Positions 1 to 7,500 of a DNA stretch of 7,629 nucleotides are shown piece by piece (positions within the stretch are counted from its first letter, which is position 1; each line of letters starts with the position of its first letter). The DNA is from Chlorobiota bacterium (GTDB taxonomy: Bacteria; Bacteroidota; Bacteroidia; Bacteroidales; B39-G9), in contig DAOVJU010000156.1 of NCBI GenBank assembly GCA_030632095.1, positions 1 to 7,629 of the forward strand. Reading direction: 5' to 3'. The position numbers were made by a program, and so were the translations under genes. Under the pieces are notes generated by a model. The model was not told the DNA's origin. It saw only the letters and a program-made list of their open reading frames with translations, and did not search any database.

Positions 1-494
1 AAAAAAATGCAAATGAAGAGTTTATTAAATCAGGAGAATTAAAAAATTATAGGTTTCTTCACTTTGCAACTCATGGATTTGTAAATACATGGAAACCCGA
101 ACTTTCAGGCATTTTATTAGCACAAGATACAACCATAAATGAAGATGGTATTTTATATTCAGGCGAAATTTATAATCTGAAATTAAATGCCGATTTAACA
201 GTACTGTCAGCCTGTGAAACAGGATTGGGCAAAATAAAAAAAGGCGAAGGTCTTATTGGATTAACAAGAGCCTTACTTTATGCAGGCAGTAAAAACATAA
301 TAGTTTCACTCTGGAAAGTCGCAGATAAATCAACATCTGACTTAATGATTGATTTCTACAAAAATCTACTGGAGGCAAAACAGGAAAAACAAGAATTTTC
401 ACAAGCATTACGACAAGCAAAGCTTAAAATGATAGAAGAAGGGAAATATTCTCATCCGTTTTACTGGTCGCCATTTATTCTTATCGGTAAATAA
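1..494 (+). CDS. CHAT-domain protein, C-terminal part (5' end outside window)
   Basis: The reading frame is open from the left edge (first full codon at 3) to a TAA at 492-494 and gives 163 visible residues. It shows both hallmarks of the CHAT family of caspase-like cysteine peptidases: a HFATHG motif, with the predicted catalytic His at visible residue 24, and a LSACETG motif, with the predicted catalytic Cys at visible residue 71. These are followed by the usual GEGLIGLTRALLYAG segment, a VSLWKV strand and a C-terminal HPFYWSPFILIG ending. The dyad therefore looks intact. In bacteria such C-terminal CHAT domains usually follow a long array of TPR repeats, which here would lie left of the window and cannot be seen. 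Known relatives act as regulated proteases, for example the CRISPR-associated TPR-CHAT protease, but many Bacteroidota copies are uncharacterised. Nothing nearby is CRISPR-like, so the substrate and partner are unknown. The next gene is convergent, so no operon partner is visible downstream. Confidence 0.93.
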   Translation, partial: KNANEEFIKSGELKNYRFLHFATHGFVNTWKPELSGILLAQDTTINEDGILYSGEIYNLKLNADLTVLSACETGLGKIKKGEGLIGLTRALLYAGSKNIIVSLWKVADKSTSDLMIDFYKNLLEAKQEKQEFSQALRQAKLKMIEEGKYSHPFYWSPFILIGK

Positions 495-602
495 TGATTT
501 TACTCTCTTCGCTCATGAAATATATGTTCAGCATATAGCTCTTGTGATTAGGTAAATAAACGGACATTCATATTATTAATTATTTCAAATCATTTGTTTT
601 TT

Positions 603-860
603 TCATATAATTATTACTGAAGGTAGAGTATGTGCTAAATAAAGAAGTGTTACTGCAATGAGAACGTCAATTGGTTTATGTGCAAAAACAGCAAACGCGT
701 AAACTATCAATAATGTAATAATTATAAATCCACTGTACGAATACTTGATTGCGTTAAGCAAAACTTGCATTTCTCTTTCATCCAGATTTTTTTCCTTAGT
801 ATGTGTAAATCTCCAAAGTTTAGTTTTAATAAATAAATAGATGAAACTAAATACAAACAC
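603..860 (-). CDS. small multi-pass membrane protein, unknown function (start uncertain)
   Basis: From the GTG at 860-858 this frame encodes 85 residues and stops at 605-603 (TGA). I do not recognise a named family. The protein shows a hydrophobic N-terminus, a short charged loop with KEKNLDEREMQVLL, a second hydrophobic segment (about residues 43-60, FIIITLLIVYAFAVF) and a third (about residues 64-85, ending LPSVIII). This is the pattern of a small integral membrane protein, and the LDERE loop followed by membrane helices recurs in short hypothetical membrane proteins. The GTG falls inside the first hydrophobic stretch. The frame stays open for 22 more codons, to a TAA at 929-927, and these add KILIVSEVILFVV, which would complete a first transmembrane helix. 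No ATG, GTG or TTG lies in those codons, so the gene either starts at the GTG, uses a rare start codon, or has lost its start (see findings). It is convergent with the CHAT gene and divergent from the peptidase gene. Confidence 0.6.
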   Translation of the reverse strand: MFVFSFIYLFIKTKLWRFTHTKEKNLDEREMQVLLNAIKYSYSGFIIITLLIVYAFAVFAHKPIDVLIAVTLLYLAHTLPSVIII

Positions 861-997
861 TACAAATAAAATAACTTCAGATACTATTAATATCTTGTTC
901 CAATTGTATAATTTACCATAATAAAATTAAAAAAGATAAAGTGAAATCCGAAATTAATTAGTTAATATTGCTTTATTTCTAACTAAAAATTCAATTT

Positions 998-2893
998 ATG
1001 GTGAATATTAACTTGAAACTTATATTAGTTTGTTTATTCATACTTAATTTTATTGTGCTTAATGCTCAAAAAAGTGATTTATATATTCCAAAAGATATTA
1101 AAAGGGCATATAAAGCCAAAACCCGTTCGTTTGATGGTAAACCAGGTGAGAATTATTGGCAAAACCGGGCAGATTATGAGATACATGTAGAATTAGTACC
1201 TGAAACCAGAAAAGTTATTGCAACAGAAAATATCAATTACTACAATAACAGCCCTGATACCTTACACCGGATATTATTTCATGTCTACCAGGATTTTTTT
1301 AAAAAAGGTAATTTACGTGATTTCCCTATTTCGGGCGAAGATGTTCATGATGGGGTAATTATAAAGGAAGTTTATGCAGGAAATAGTAAAATTGAACAAG
1401 AGCATGGTTTCAATACACGCCGTTCTATACTTACAATAAGCTTACCGGAGCCCTTACCACCAAAATCTAATTTACATATGAAAGTATCATGGGAATTTAT
1501 AATGCCTCATGTGTCAAATATAAGGTATGGAAGTTATGATGAATCAAGTTTTTTTGTTGCGTACTGGTTTCCTGCCATAGCTGTTTATGATGATATCGAT
1601 GGTTGGAATGCTATGGGATTTAGTGGTATGCAGGAATTCTATAATAATTTTGGAGATTTCAATGTGGAAATTACGGTTCCAAACAATTTTATTGTATGGG
1701 CTACCGGTGTACTTCAAAATCCGGATGAATTATTGCAGAAAAAATACCTGGATTTATTCAATTCGGCAAAACAAAGTGATGAAATTATAAATATTATAAC
1801 GAAAGATGATTTGAGTAAGAAAATCACGAGCGGTAAGAACAAAAAAACATGGAAATATAAAGCCGCTTATGTTTGTGATTTTGCATTTGCAACAAGTGAT
1901 CACTATTTGTGGGATGCAACAAGCATAGTTGTTGATAAAAACACAAACAGAAGAGTTTTTATACAAACGGGGTATAATCAAGATTCAGAAGATTTTTATG
2001 ATGTAGCACAAATATCACGTAAAGCTATTTCATTTTTTTCTTTTGAATTACCGGGAATAGCATTTCCATTTCCTGAATTAACAGTTTTTAATGGTGGTGG
2101 CGGAATGGAGTTCCCAATGATGGTAAACGATGGTTCTTCTCAACAAAGATCAGGGACAGTGCATGTTACATCACATGAAATATTACATTCCTATTTACCA
2201 TTTTACATGGGAACAAACGAGCAGAAATATGCATGGATGGATGAAGGTTGGGCAGTTATGCTTCCTTTAGATTTCCAGGAACGCGAAGCAGAAGGATACC
2301 ATCCTAAAGAACAACTGGCAAGGTCTTTTTCGCATTATTCGGGAAATGAACAGGAAGTTCCACCAATGATTTTATCATCTGCATTAAGTGGAAAAACCTA
2401 TTGGGGAACTTATAGAATTGCATCATATACCCGTCCTGCTTTAGCGTATGAATTTTTGAAGGATATGTTAGGGAAGGAAAAATTCAATGAAGTTATGAAT
2501 GAATATGTTAAACGATGGAATGGAAAACATCCGATACCTTACGATTTCTTTTTTACATTTGACGACTATTTGAATGAAGATTTAAGTTGGTATTGGAAAC
2601 CATGGTTTTTTGACCCCGGATATCCTGAAATAAGTATTGGGAATGTGAATTTTTCTGATAATGAATGTTCAGTTGAGATTATAAAAGAAGGTAATTTGCC
2701 TGTCCCAATACGTTTAAAATACATTTTTGATGATAATAAGGAAGATTATGAATATCGAAAGGTAAGTATTTGGAAAGAAGGAAAAGATAAAGTTATTATT
2801 AATAAACGCTTTAATAAGAAATTAGTGAAGATTGAATTAGACACAAAGGAAATACCTGATATTGATAAATCAAATAATTTTAAAGAATTTTAA
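998..2893 (+). CDS. secreted M1-family zinc metallopeptidase (aminopeptidase N-like)
   Basis: A 631-residue protein with a probable Sec signal peptide: Lys7, a hydrophobic core at about 8-21, and a likely cut after LNA (residue 23), so it should act in the periplasm or outside the cell. Residues of about 50-250 resemble the N-terminal beta-sandwich of M1 peptidases. The catalytic part carries the gluzincin zinc site, H393-E394-x-x-H397, with the third ligand E416 exactly 18 residues later in the MDEGWA context. Upstream is GGGGMEFPMM (G369-M370-E371), the counterpart of the substrate-binding GxMEN motif with Phe in place of Asn. Y477, in ASYTRPA, is a candidate for the transition-state tyrosine. 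A short beta-rich tail follows (about 550-631), with no sign of a type IX secretion C-terminal domain. At 631 residues it is shorter than the roughly 870-residue E. coli PepN, as is usual for Bacteroidota M1 relatives. The family removes N-terminal amino acids from peptides; the substrate preference is not readable here. The ATG at 998 gives a well-formed signal peptide. Confidence 0.93.
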   Translation: MVNINLKLILVCLFILNFIVLNAQKSDLYIPKDIKRAYKAKTRSFDGKPGENYWQNRADYEIHVELVPETRKVIATENINYYNNSPDTLHRILFHVYQDFFKKGNLRDFPISGEDVHDGVIIKEVYAGNSKIEQEHGFNTRRSILTISLPEPLPPKSNLHMKVSWEFIMPHVSNIRYGSYDESSFFVAYWFPAIAVYDDIDGWNAMGFSGMQEFYNNFGDFNVEITVPNNFIVWATGVLQNPDELLQKKYLDLFNSAKQSDEIINIITKDDLSKKITSGKNKKTWKYKAAYVCDFAFATSDHYLWDATSIVVDKNTNRRVFIQTGYNQDSEDFYDVAQISRKAISFFSFELPGIAFPFPELTVFNGGGGMEFPMMVNDGSSQQRSGTVHVTSHEILHSYLPFYMGTNEQKYAWMDEGWAVMLPLDFQEREAEGYHPKEQLARSFSHYSGNEQEVPPMILSSALSGKTYWGTYRIASYTRPALAYEFLKDMLGKEKFNEVMNEYVKRWNGKHPIPYDFFFTFDDYLNEDLSWYWKPWFFDPGYPEISIGNVNFSDNECSVEIIKEGNLPVPIRLKYIFDDNKEDYEYRKVSIWKEGKDKVIINKRFNKKLVKIELDTKEIPDIDKSNNFKEF

Positions 2894-2990
2894 AACATTT
2901 TGTTCAGTTTCTCGTTAAATGGATAACAAAAGTCTTCTATATTATTATTGATAAATAATTTTTAGAAGTAGTTTGTTGGTTAGTGATGGT

Positions 2991-3024
2991 TAAAGCCCTG
3001 GATTTTTTTTCAGGGCTTTATTTT
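2991..3024 (+). terminator. intrinsic terminator after the M1 peptidase gene
   Basis: A perfect 10-bp stem, TAAAGCCCTG (2991-3000) pairing with CAGGGCTTTA (3011-3020), encloses a T-rich 10-base loop and is followed by TTTT. It lies about 100 bases past the peptidase stop and 170 bases before the deaminase start, so it should end the peptidase transcript and make the deaminase an independent unit. The rest of the 2894-3192 gap shows nothing recognisable apart from a weak promoter candidate. Confidence 0.85.
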
Positions 3025-3139
3025 AATTAACGAACTTACAAAGAATCACGAAATTAAAAATTTTAAACAGATGAAAAGTGATATTTGTCGTACTGGCCAA
3101 AACTAGACTAATAAACCTATGAAATGGTACTGATTTTCT

Positions 3140-3147
3140 TATCTTTA
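3140..3147 (+). promoter_or_regulatory. possible Bacteroidota-type -7 box for the deaminase gene
   Basis: TATCTTTA matches the Bacteroidota -7 consensus TAnnTTTG at all but the last base and lies 45 bases before the deaminase ATG, a plausible leader length. I see no TTTG or TTG element at the expected distance upstream, so the call is weak. Confidence 0.25.
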
Positions 3148-3192
3148 CGCTTATTTCATTAAGGAACTTAATAAGCTTACTTACTGTTAACC

Positions 3193-4251
3193 ATGATAGA
3201 ACTTACCAGAGAATTCGTTCATAGCCTTCCTAAAGCAGAATTACATTGCCATTTAGATGGTTCAATGCGTGTTGAAACAATCACTGAATTAGCAAAAGAA
3301 CAAAATGTTAAATTGCCAAAATCAAATCCAAAGGATTTGAAAAAATACCTTGAAGTTGGCCTGGAATGTAAAAGTCTTGAAGATTATTTAAAAGCATTTG
3401 ATGTAACCTGTTCAGTATTACAAACTGAAGAATCACTTTTTCGGGCAACATATGAACTGGCTGAAGATTGTGTAGAGGAAAACATTCGATATCTTGAAAT
3501 TCGCTTTTCACCTATTTTACACATTGAAAAGGGATTAACAATTACTGTTGTATTAGATGCTGTTTTAAGAGGTAAGGCTAAGGCCGAAGCTGATTTCAAT
3601 ATTGTAATTGGGGTGGTTATATGTAGCTTAAGGCATTATGATCCTGATATTTCCTTAACGCTGGCTGAACTATGTGTTGCTTATAAAAACAGGGGTGTCC
3701 TGGGTTTTGACCTGGCTGGCGCCGAAGAGAATTTTCCTGCTAAAGACCACAAAGAAGCTTTTTATCTCATCATAAATAACAATATTAATACAACGGTACA
3801 TGCAGGAGAAGCTTATGGACACGAATCTATTCACCAGGCAATACACTGGATAAGAGCAAATAGAATTGGACATGGAACACGGTTAAGAGAAAATGGCGAT
3901 TTACTGAATTATGTTAACGATCACCGAATTCCGTTGGAAATGTGCATTACATCGAATGTGCAGACTAAAGCTGTTAAAACATTTAAAAATCATCCGATAA
4001 GGTTTTACTTTGATATAGGTATACGTGTTACTATTAATACAGATAACCGGTTAATTTCAAAAACTACACTTACTGATGAGTATATGCTGGCAATAGAAAA
4101 ATTTAATTTTTCACCTGATGAAATAAAATATATTATCTTAAATGGTTTTAAATCTGCGTTTATTCCTTTTAATCAGAAAATTAAGCTTATACATGCAGCG
4201 ACAAATGAATTAGAGGAAAAAGGTTTATTAATTAGGAAAGATTATATATAG
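3193..4251 (+). CDS. add: adenosine deaminase family protein
   Basis: A 352-residue protein of normal length for adenosine deaminases, which convert (deoxy)adenosine to (deoxy)inosine and ammonia in cytosolic purine salvage. All key elements of the zinc-dependent TIM-barrel fold are in order: the LHCHLDGS motif with zinc ligands H18 and H20, DLAGAE after strand 5, HAGEA with zinc ligand H203 and catalytic acid E206, RIGHGTRL with H227, CITSNVQT, and NTDNRLIS with zinc ligand D284. The spacing from H203 to H227 to D284 is the same as in mouse enzyme residues H214, H238 and D295, so the active site is complete. The residue after the zinc aspartate is N285 where mouse and E. coli have a second Asp. 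From memory an NTDN version occurs in other bacterial deaminases, so this alone does not argue against activity. A related purine deaminase specificity is possible. There is no signal peptide. The ATG at 3193 puts the first zinc motif at the usual distance from the N-terminus. Confidence 0.9.
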   Translation: MIELTREFVHSLPKAELHCHLDGSMRVETITELAKEQNVKLPKSNPKDLKKYLEVGLECKSLEDYLKAFDVTCSVLQTEESLFRATYELAEDCVEENIRYLEIRFSPILHIEKGLTITVVLDAVLRGKAKAEADFNIVIGVVICSLRHYDPDISLTLAELCVAYKNRGVLGFDLAGAEENFPAKDHKEAFYLIINNNINTTVHAGEAYGHESIHQAIHWIRANRIGHGTRLRENGDLLNYVNDHRIPLEMCITSNVQTKAVKTFKNHPIRFYFDIGIRVTINTDNRLISKTTLTDEYMLAIEKFNFSPDEIKYIILNGFKSAFIPFNQKIKLIHAATNELEEKGLLIRKDYI

Positions 4252-4386
4252 TGTCATGTCAAATGTATAATATCTCCCGAAAGTTTTCGGGAGGTCAAAT
4301 GTTATATGTAATACAAAATCAGGTAAATAATAATACATTTGACATGAAATATTTGACATCTGACATTTGACTTAACACAGGACACT
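4250..4386. repeat. intergenic block of nested inverted and direct repeats
   Basis: This non-coding block begins inside the deaminase stop codon. Its outermost hexamers are AGTGTC (4250-4255) and GACACT (4381-4386), perfect inverted copies. Inside, a 15-base arm at 4254-4268 (core CATGTCAAATGTAT) is the exact reverse complement of 4333-4347. The shared core GTCAAAT/ATTTGAC occurs at 4258, 4294, 4337, 4351 and 4365: two copies in one orientation on the left, and three on the right spaced exactly 14 bases apart. A GC-rich hairpin sits between. No protein is encoded. It could be a dispersed intergenic repeat or a miniature element, a transcription-end structure, or a cluster of regulator sites; the sequence alone does not decide. 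Confidence 0.7.
4274..4293 (+). terminator. GC-rich hairpin downstream of the deaminase gene, candidate terminator
   Basis: CTCCCGAA (4274-4281) pairs perfectly with TTCGGGAG (4286-4293) around an AGTT loop, 22 bases after the deaminase stop. It is the strongest structure between the deaminase and the kinase. No T-run follows the stem (the next bases are GTCAAATG), so it would be an atypical terminator or a transcript-stabilising hairpin. It could simply be the central part of the surrounding repeat block. Confidence 0.5.
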
Positions 4387-4558
4387 TTTAACAGGAATCT
4401 GTTACCAGTAAAGTTGTTTCAGTTCTCAATTGCCAACAGCCACATCTATTGTATTACAAAATTCCTTATGAAGATAATTTATATTGATTTATAAGGATTT
4501 AATGAAATTTAACAGCATTTTTTTATAATTTTATTTTTAACAATAAATTTTTTTAAAA
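4387..4558 (+). other. leader region of the sensor kinase, no gene seen
   Basis: Together with the repeat block this completes a gap of about 300 bases with no coding sequence. It holds one small perfect hairpin, TAACAG (4389-4394) with CTGTTA (4399-4404) around GAAT, and becomes very A/T-rich towards the kinase start. I see no clear promoter match and no Shine-Dalgarno sequence; a TAA at 4544-4546 closes the kinase frame upstream of its ATG. Confidence 0.5.
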
Positions 4559-7500
4559 ATGGAAAAGTTAGTTGCAAATTTTTCTCAAATGCAAGAGAAT
4601 ATAAATCAGCTAATTAATCAGAAAGACTATGATAAAATAGCTGAAAAACTGAGTGATTTCAAGACAAAAAACCTGGATAATAGTAAAGAAATATTGACTG
4701 AAACCCAATATAAAGATTTATTCCGGAATTCATTGTTAGGAACAAGTTTAACCACGGTTAACGGTAAGCTTTTAGAATGCAACCAGGCTTTTCTGAATAT
4801 TTTTGAATACGGATCAATTGATGAACTCAAAGATCATAAGATTACAGATCTTTATGCTGAAGTATCTGAGAGGAATCATTTTATTACCGAGGTGAAAAAA
4901 AAGGGTTTTGTTAAGAAGAAGCAATTAATGCTTAAAACAAAAAATGATAATGTAATATATGCTTCAGTAAATACATACCTTACAAAAATAGATAACCAGG
5001 ACGTATTAGTTACCAACTTTATTGATATAACAAAACAAATAGAATTTGAAAACGATCTTATTGAAAATGAAAAATACCTTGAATTATTACATAATTCAAT
5101 TAGTACAGGAGTAATACTTATCAATCCTGAAACTCATACTATTATTTATGCAAACAAATTTGCCCTTAAACTATTAAAGAATAATAAGGAAAATGTACTT
5201 GGAAAAGAATGTCATTTATTTATCTGCCCTTCAGAAAGAGGTAAATGCCCAATTACTGATTTAAACATGGATATTGAAGATTCGGTGAAAAAATTAATCA
5301 CGTCAGATGGAGAAGAACGGCATATAATGAAAACCGTTAAAAAAGTTGCTATTAAAGGAAAACCTTATTTGTTGGAAACTATTACTGATATTCATGATTT
5401 AAAAAACGCTGAACAAAATTTAAAAAAACTTAATATTGAATTAGAGGATAGGGTAAAAGCACGAACAAGAGAATTAAGTATTAGTGAAATGCAGTTCAGA
5501 AATGCATTCGAAGTTGCTGCACATGGAATGGTTATGACTGATATTGATGGTAGATATACGAAATTGAATAAAGCTTTTTGCGATATTGTTGGATATAGCG
5601 AAGATGAATTGCTAAAGATTAAATTTCAGTCTGTAACTCATCCTGATGATTTAAACATTGATTTAAATTATATTGAACAACTATTAAATGATGAGATTAA
5701 GAATTATCACTTAAAGAAACGATACATACATAAAGACGGACATGTTGTTTGGACATTAATAAGCGTAGCATTACTAAGGGGTGAACAGAATGAACCGCTG
5801 CAAGTTATGGGACATGTAATTGATATTACTGAATTGATTAAGGCTCAAAAAGAACTTACCGATAATCAGAAATTTCTCGACAGTATCATAGAAAATATTC
5901 CAAACATGATATTTGTAAAAGATGCTTTGGATTTAAAATTTATTAGAATTAATAAAGCTGGTGAAAAATTGCTTGGAATATCAAGAAATGATATGATCGG
6001 GAAAAGCGATTATGATTTTTTCCCAAAAGAGCAAGCTGACAATATTGTTGCAAAAGACAAAGATGCTTTCAAAACGGGAGAACTTCTCGAGATACCTGAA
6101 GAAGAAATCAATACATTAGAGAATGGCAAGAGAATTTTACATACAAAAAAAATACCCTTGTATGACGAAGAAGGAAAACCAAAATATCTTTTAGGAATAT
6201 CAGAAGATATAACACTAAGTAAGTTTTATCAGGAACGAATTGGATCATCAGAAAAGAAGTTTAGAACCCTTTTCGAAACTTCGCGTGATGCTATTTTATT
6301 ACTTAACCAAAAAGGATTTTTTGATTGCAATAAGGCAGCATTAGAAATGTTTGGCTATTCAAAAAGTCAATTACTTAAGCTCCATCCGGGAGATATTTCA
6401 CCAGACCATCAACCCAACGGTGAATTATCTGGTGATGCTGCAAATAGTTTTATGAAACGTGCCTATATTGAAAAGTTAAGTGTTTTTGAATGGGTGCATA
6501 AGAAGAAAGATGGAACTGAGTTTCCTGCAGAGGTACTCTTAAGCCCATTTGTGGTTGATGATAAACCGGCACTTCATGCTGTGGTTCGTGATATTTCTGA
6601 TAGAATAAAAGATCAGGATGCATTGAAACAAAGTGAGGAAAAATTCCGCAAACTTTCTGAATCATCTCCTGCGATTATCTCATTCCAGAAAGTTGATAAT
6701 TATTTATATGTTAACCCTGCATGGGAAAAACTTACCGGGTATAAAAAAGAGGAGGCTTTGAACATGAGTGTGATTGATGTTGTTCATCCTGAGTTCAGAG
6801 AAATGGTTAGAAAAAGGGAAATAGCAAGGTTAAAAGGGAAAAAAGTGCCACATCGATATGATATGAAATTAATAACCAGGTCGAATGATATAAAGTGGGT
6901 CAATATTGCATTTACAATTATTAATTATGAAGGTGAAAAAGCAATATTGTCTGTTGCAAATGATATAACAGAACTTAAATATGCTCAACAAACCATAAAA
7001 TCAAGTGAGCGCAAATTTAAATCTATTTTTTATGATAATCACTCGGTAATGTTATTGATCAATCCTGAAAAAGGACAAATTGTAGATGCAAATCAGGCAG
7101 CCTGTAATTATTATGGTTATACTTTTGAGCAAATAACCAGCATGAATATCAATCAGATTAATACATTTTCAAAAAAAGAAATTAAGAAAGAAATAGAAAA
7201 TGCCAGGAATGAAAGAAGAAATTATTTCTACTTTAAACATAAATTAGCAAATAATAAAATAAAAGATGTAGAAGTATATAGTGGTAATGTTCAGGTTGAA
7301 GAGAAGGAATTTCTTTATTCAATTATTCATGATATTACAGAAAGGAAAGAGGCTGAAGAAGCTTTACGAAAATCTGAAATAGAATTAAGATTGCTTAATG
7401 CTCAAAAAGACAGGTTCTTTTCAATTATTTCTCACGATTTAAAAGGGCCAATAGGCAATTTCCTTCAATTTGCTGAATTATTAAAAAGCAGTTACAAATT

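Noticed and set aside
521..537. TATATG-TTCAG-CATATA hairpin downstream of the CHAT gene as a terminator
   Set aside because: The stem is only six A/T-rich pairs with no T-run after it, which is too weak to call.
963..970. TAATATTG as a -7 promoter box for the peptidase gene
   Set aside because: It matches the Bacteroidota consensus with one mismatch, but such matches are expected by chance in AT-rich DNA and no upstream element is seen.
1754..1981. Open frame on the minus strand inside the peptidase gene (and the similar one at 1587-1790 on the plus strand)
   Set aside because: Both lie wholly within a well-supported M1 peptidase frame and show no domain or coherent composition; they are shadows of the real gene.
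3308..3873. Three minus-strand open frames inside the deaminase gene
   Set aside because: They overlap conserved deaminase coding sequence and carry no recognisable motif.
4250..4386. CRISPR array or insertion sequence at the repeat block
   Set aside because: Repeat units are too short (7-15 bases), spacers are not uniform in CRISPR fashion, and there is no transposase or obvious target-site duplication.
4627..5124. Minus-strand open frames opposite the start of the kinase gene (also 6450-6665)
   Set aside because: They are antisense shadows of the PAS-coding sequence; the plus-strand frame carries clear PAS and HisKA motifs throughout.
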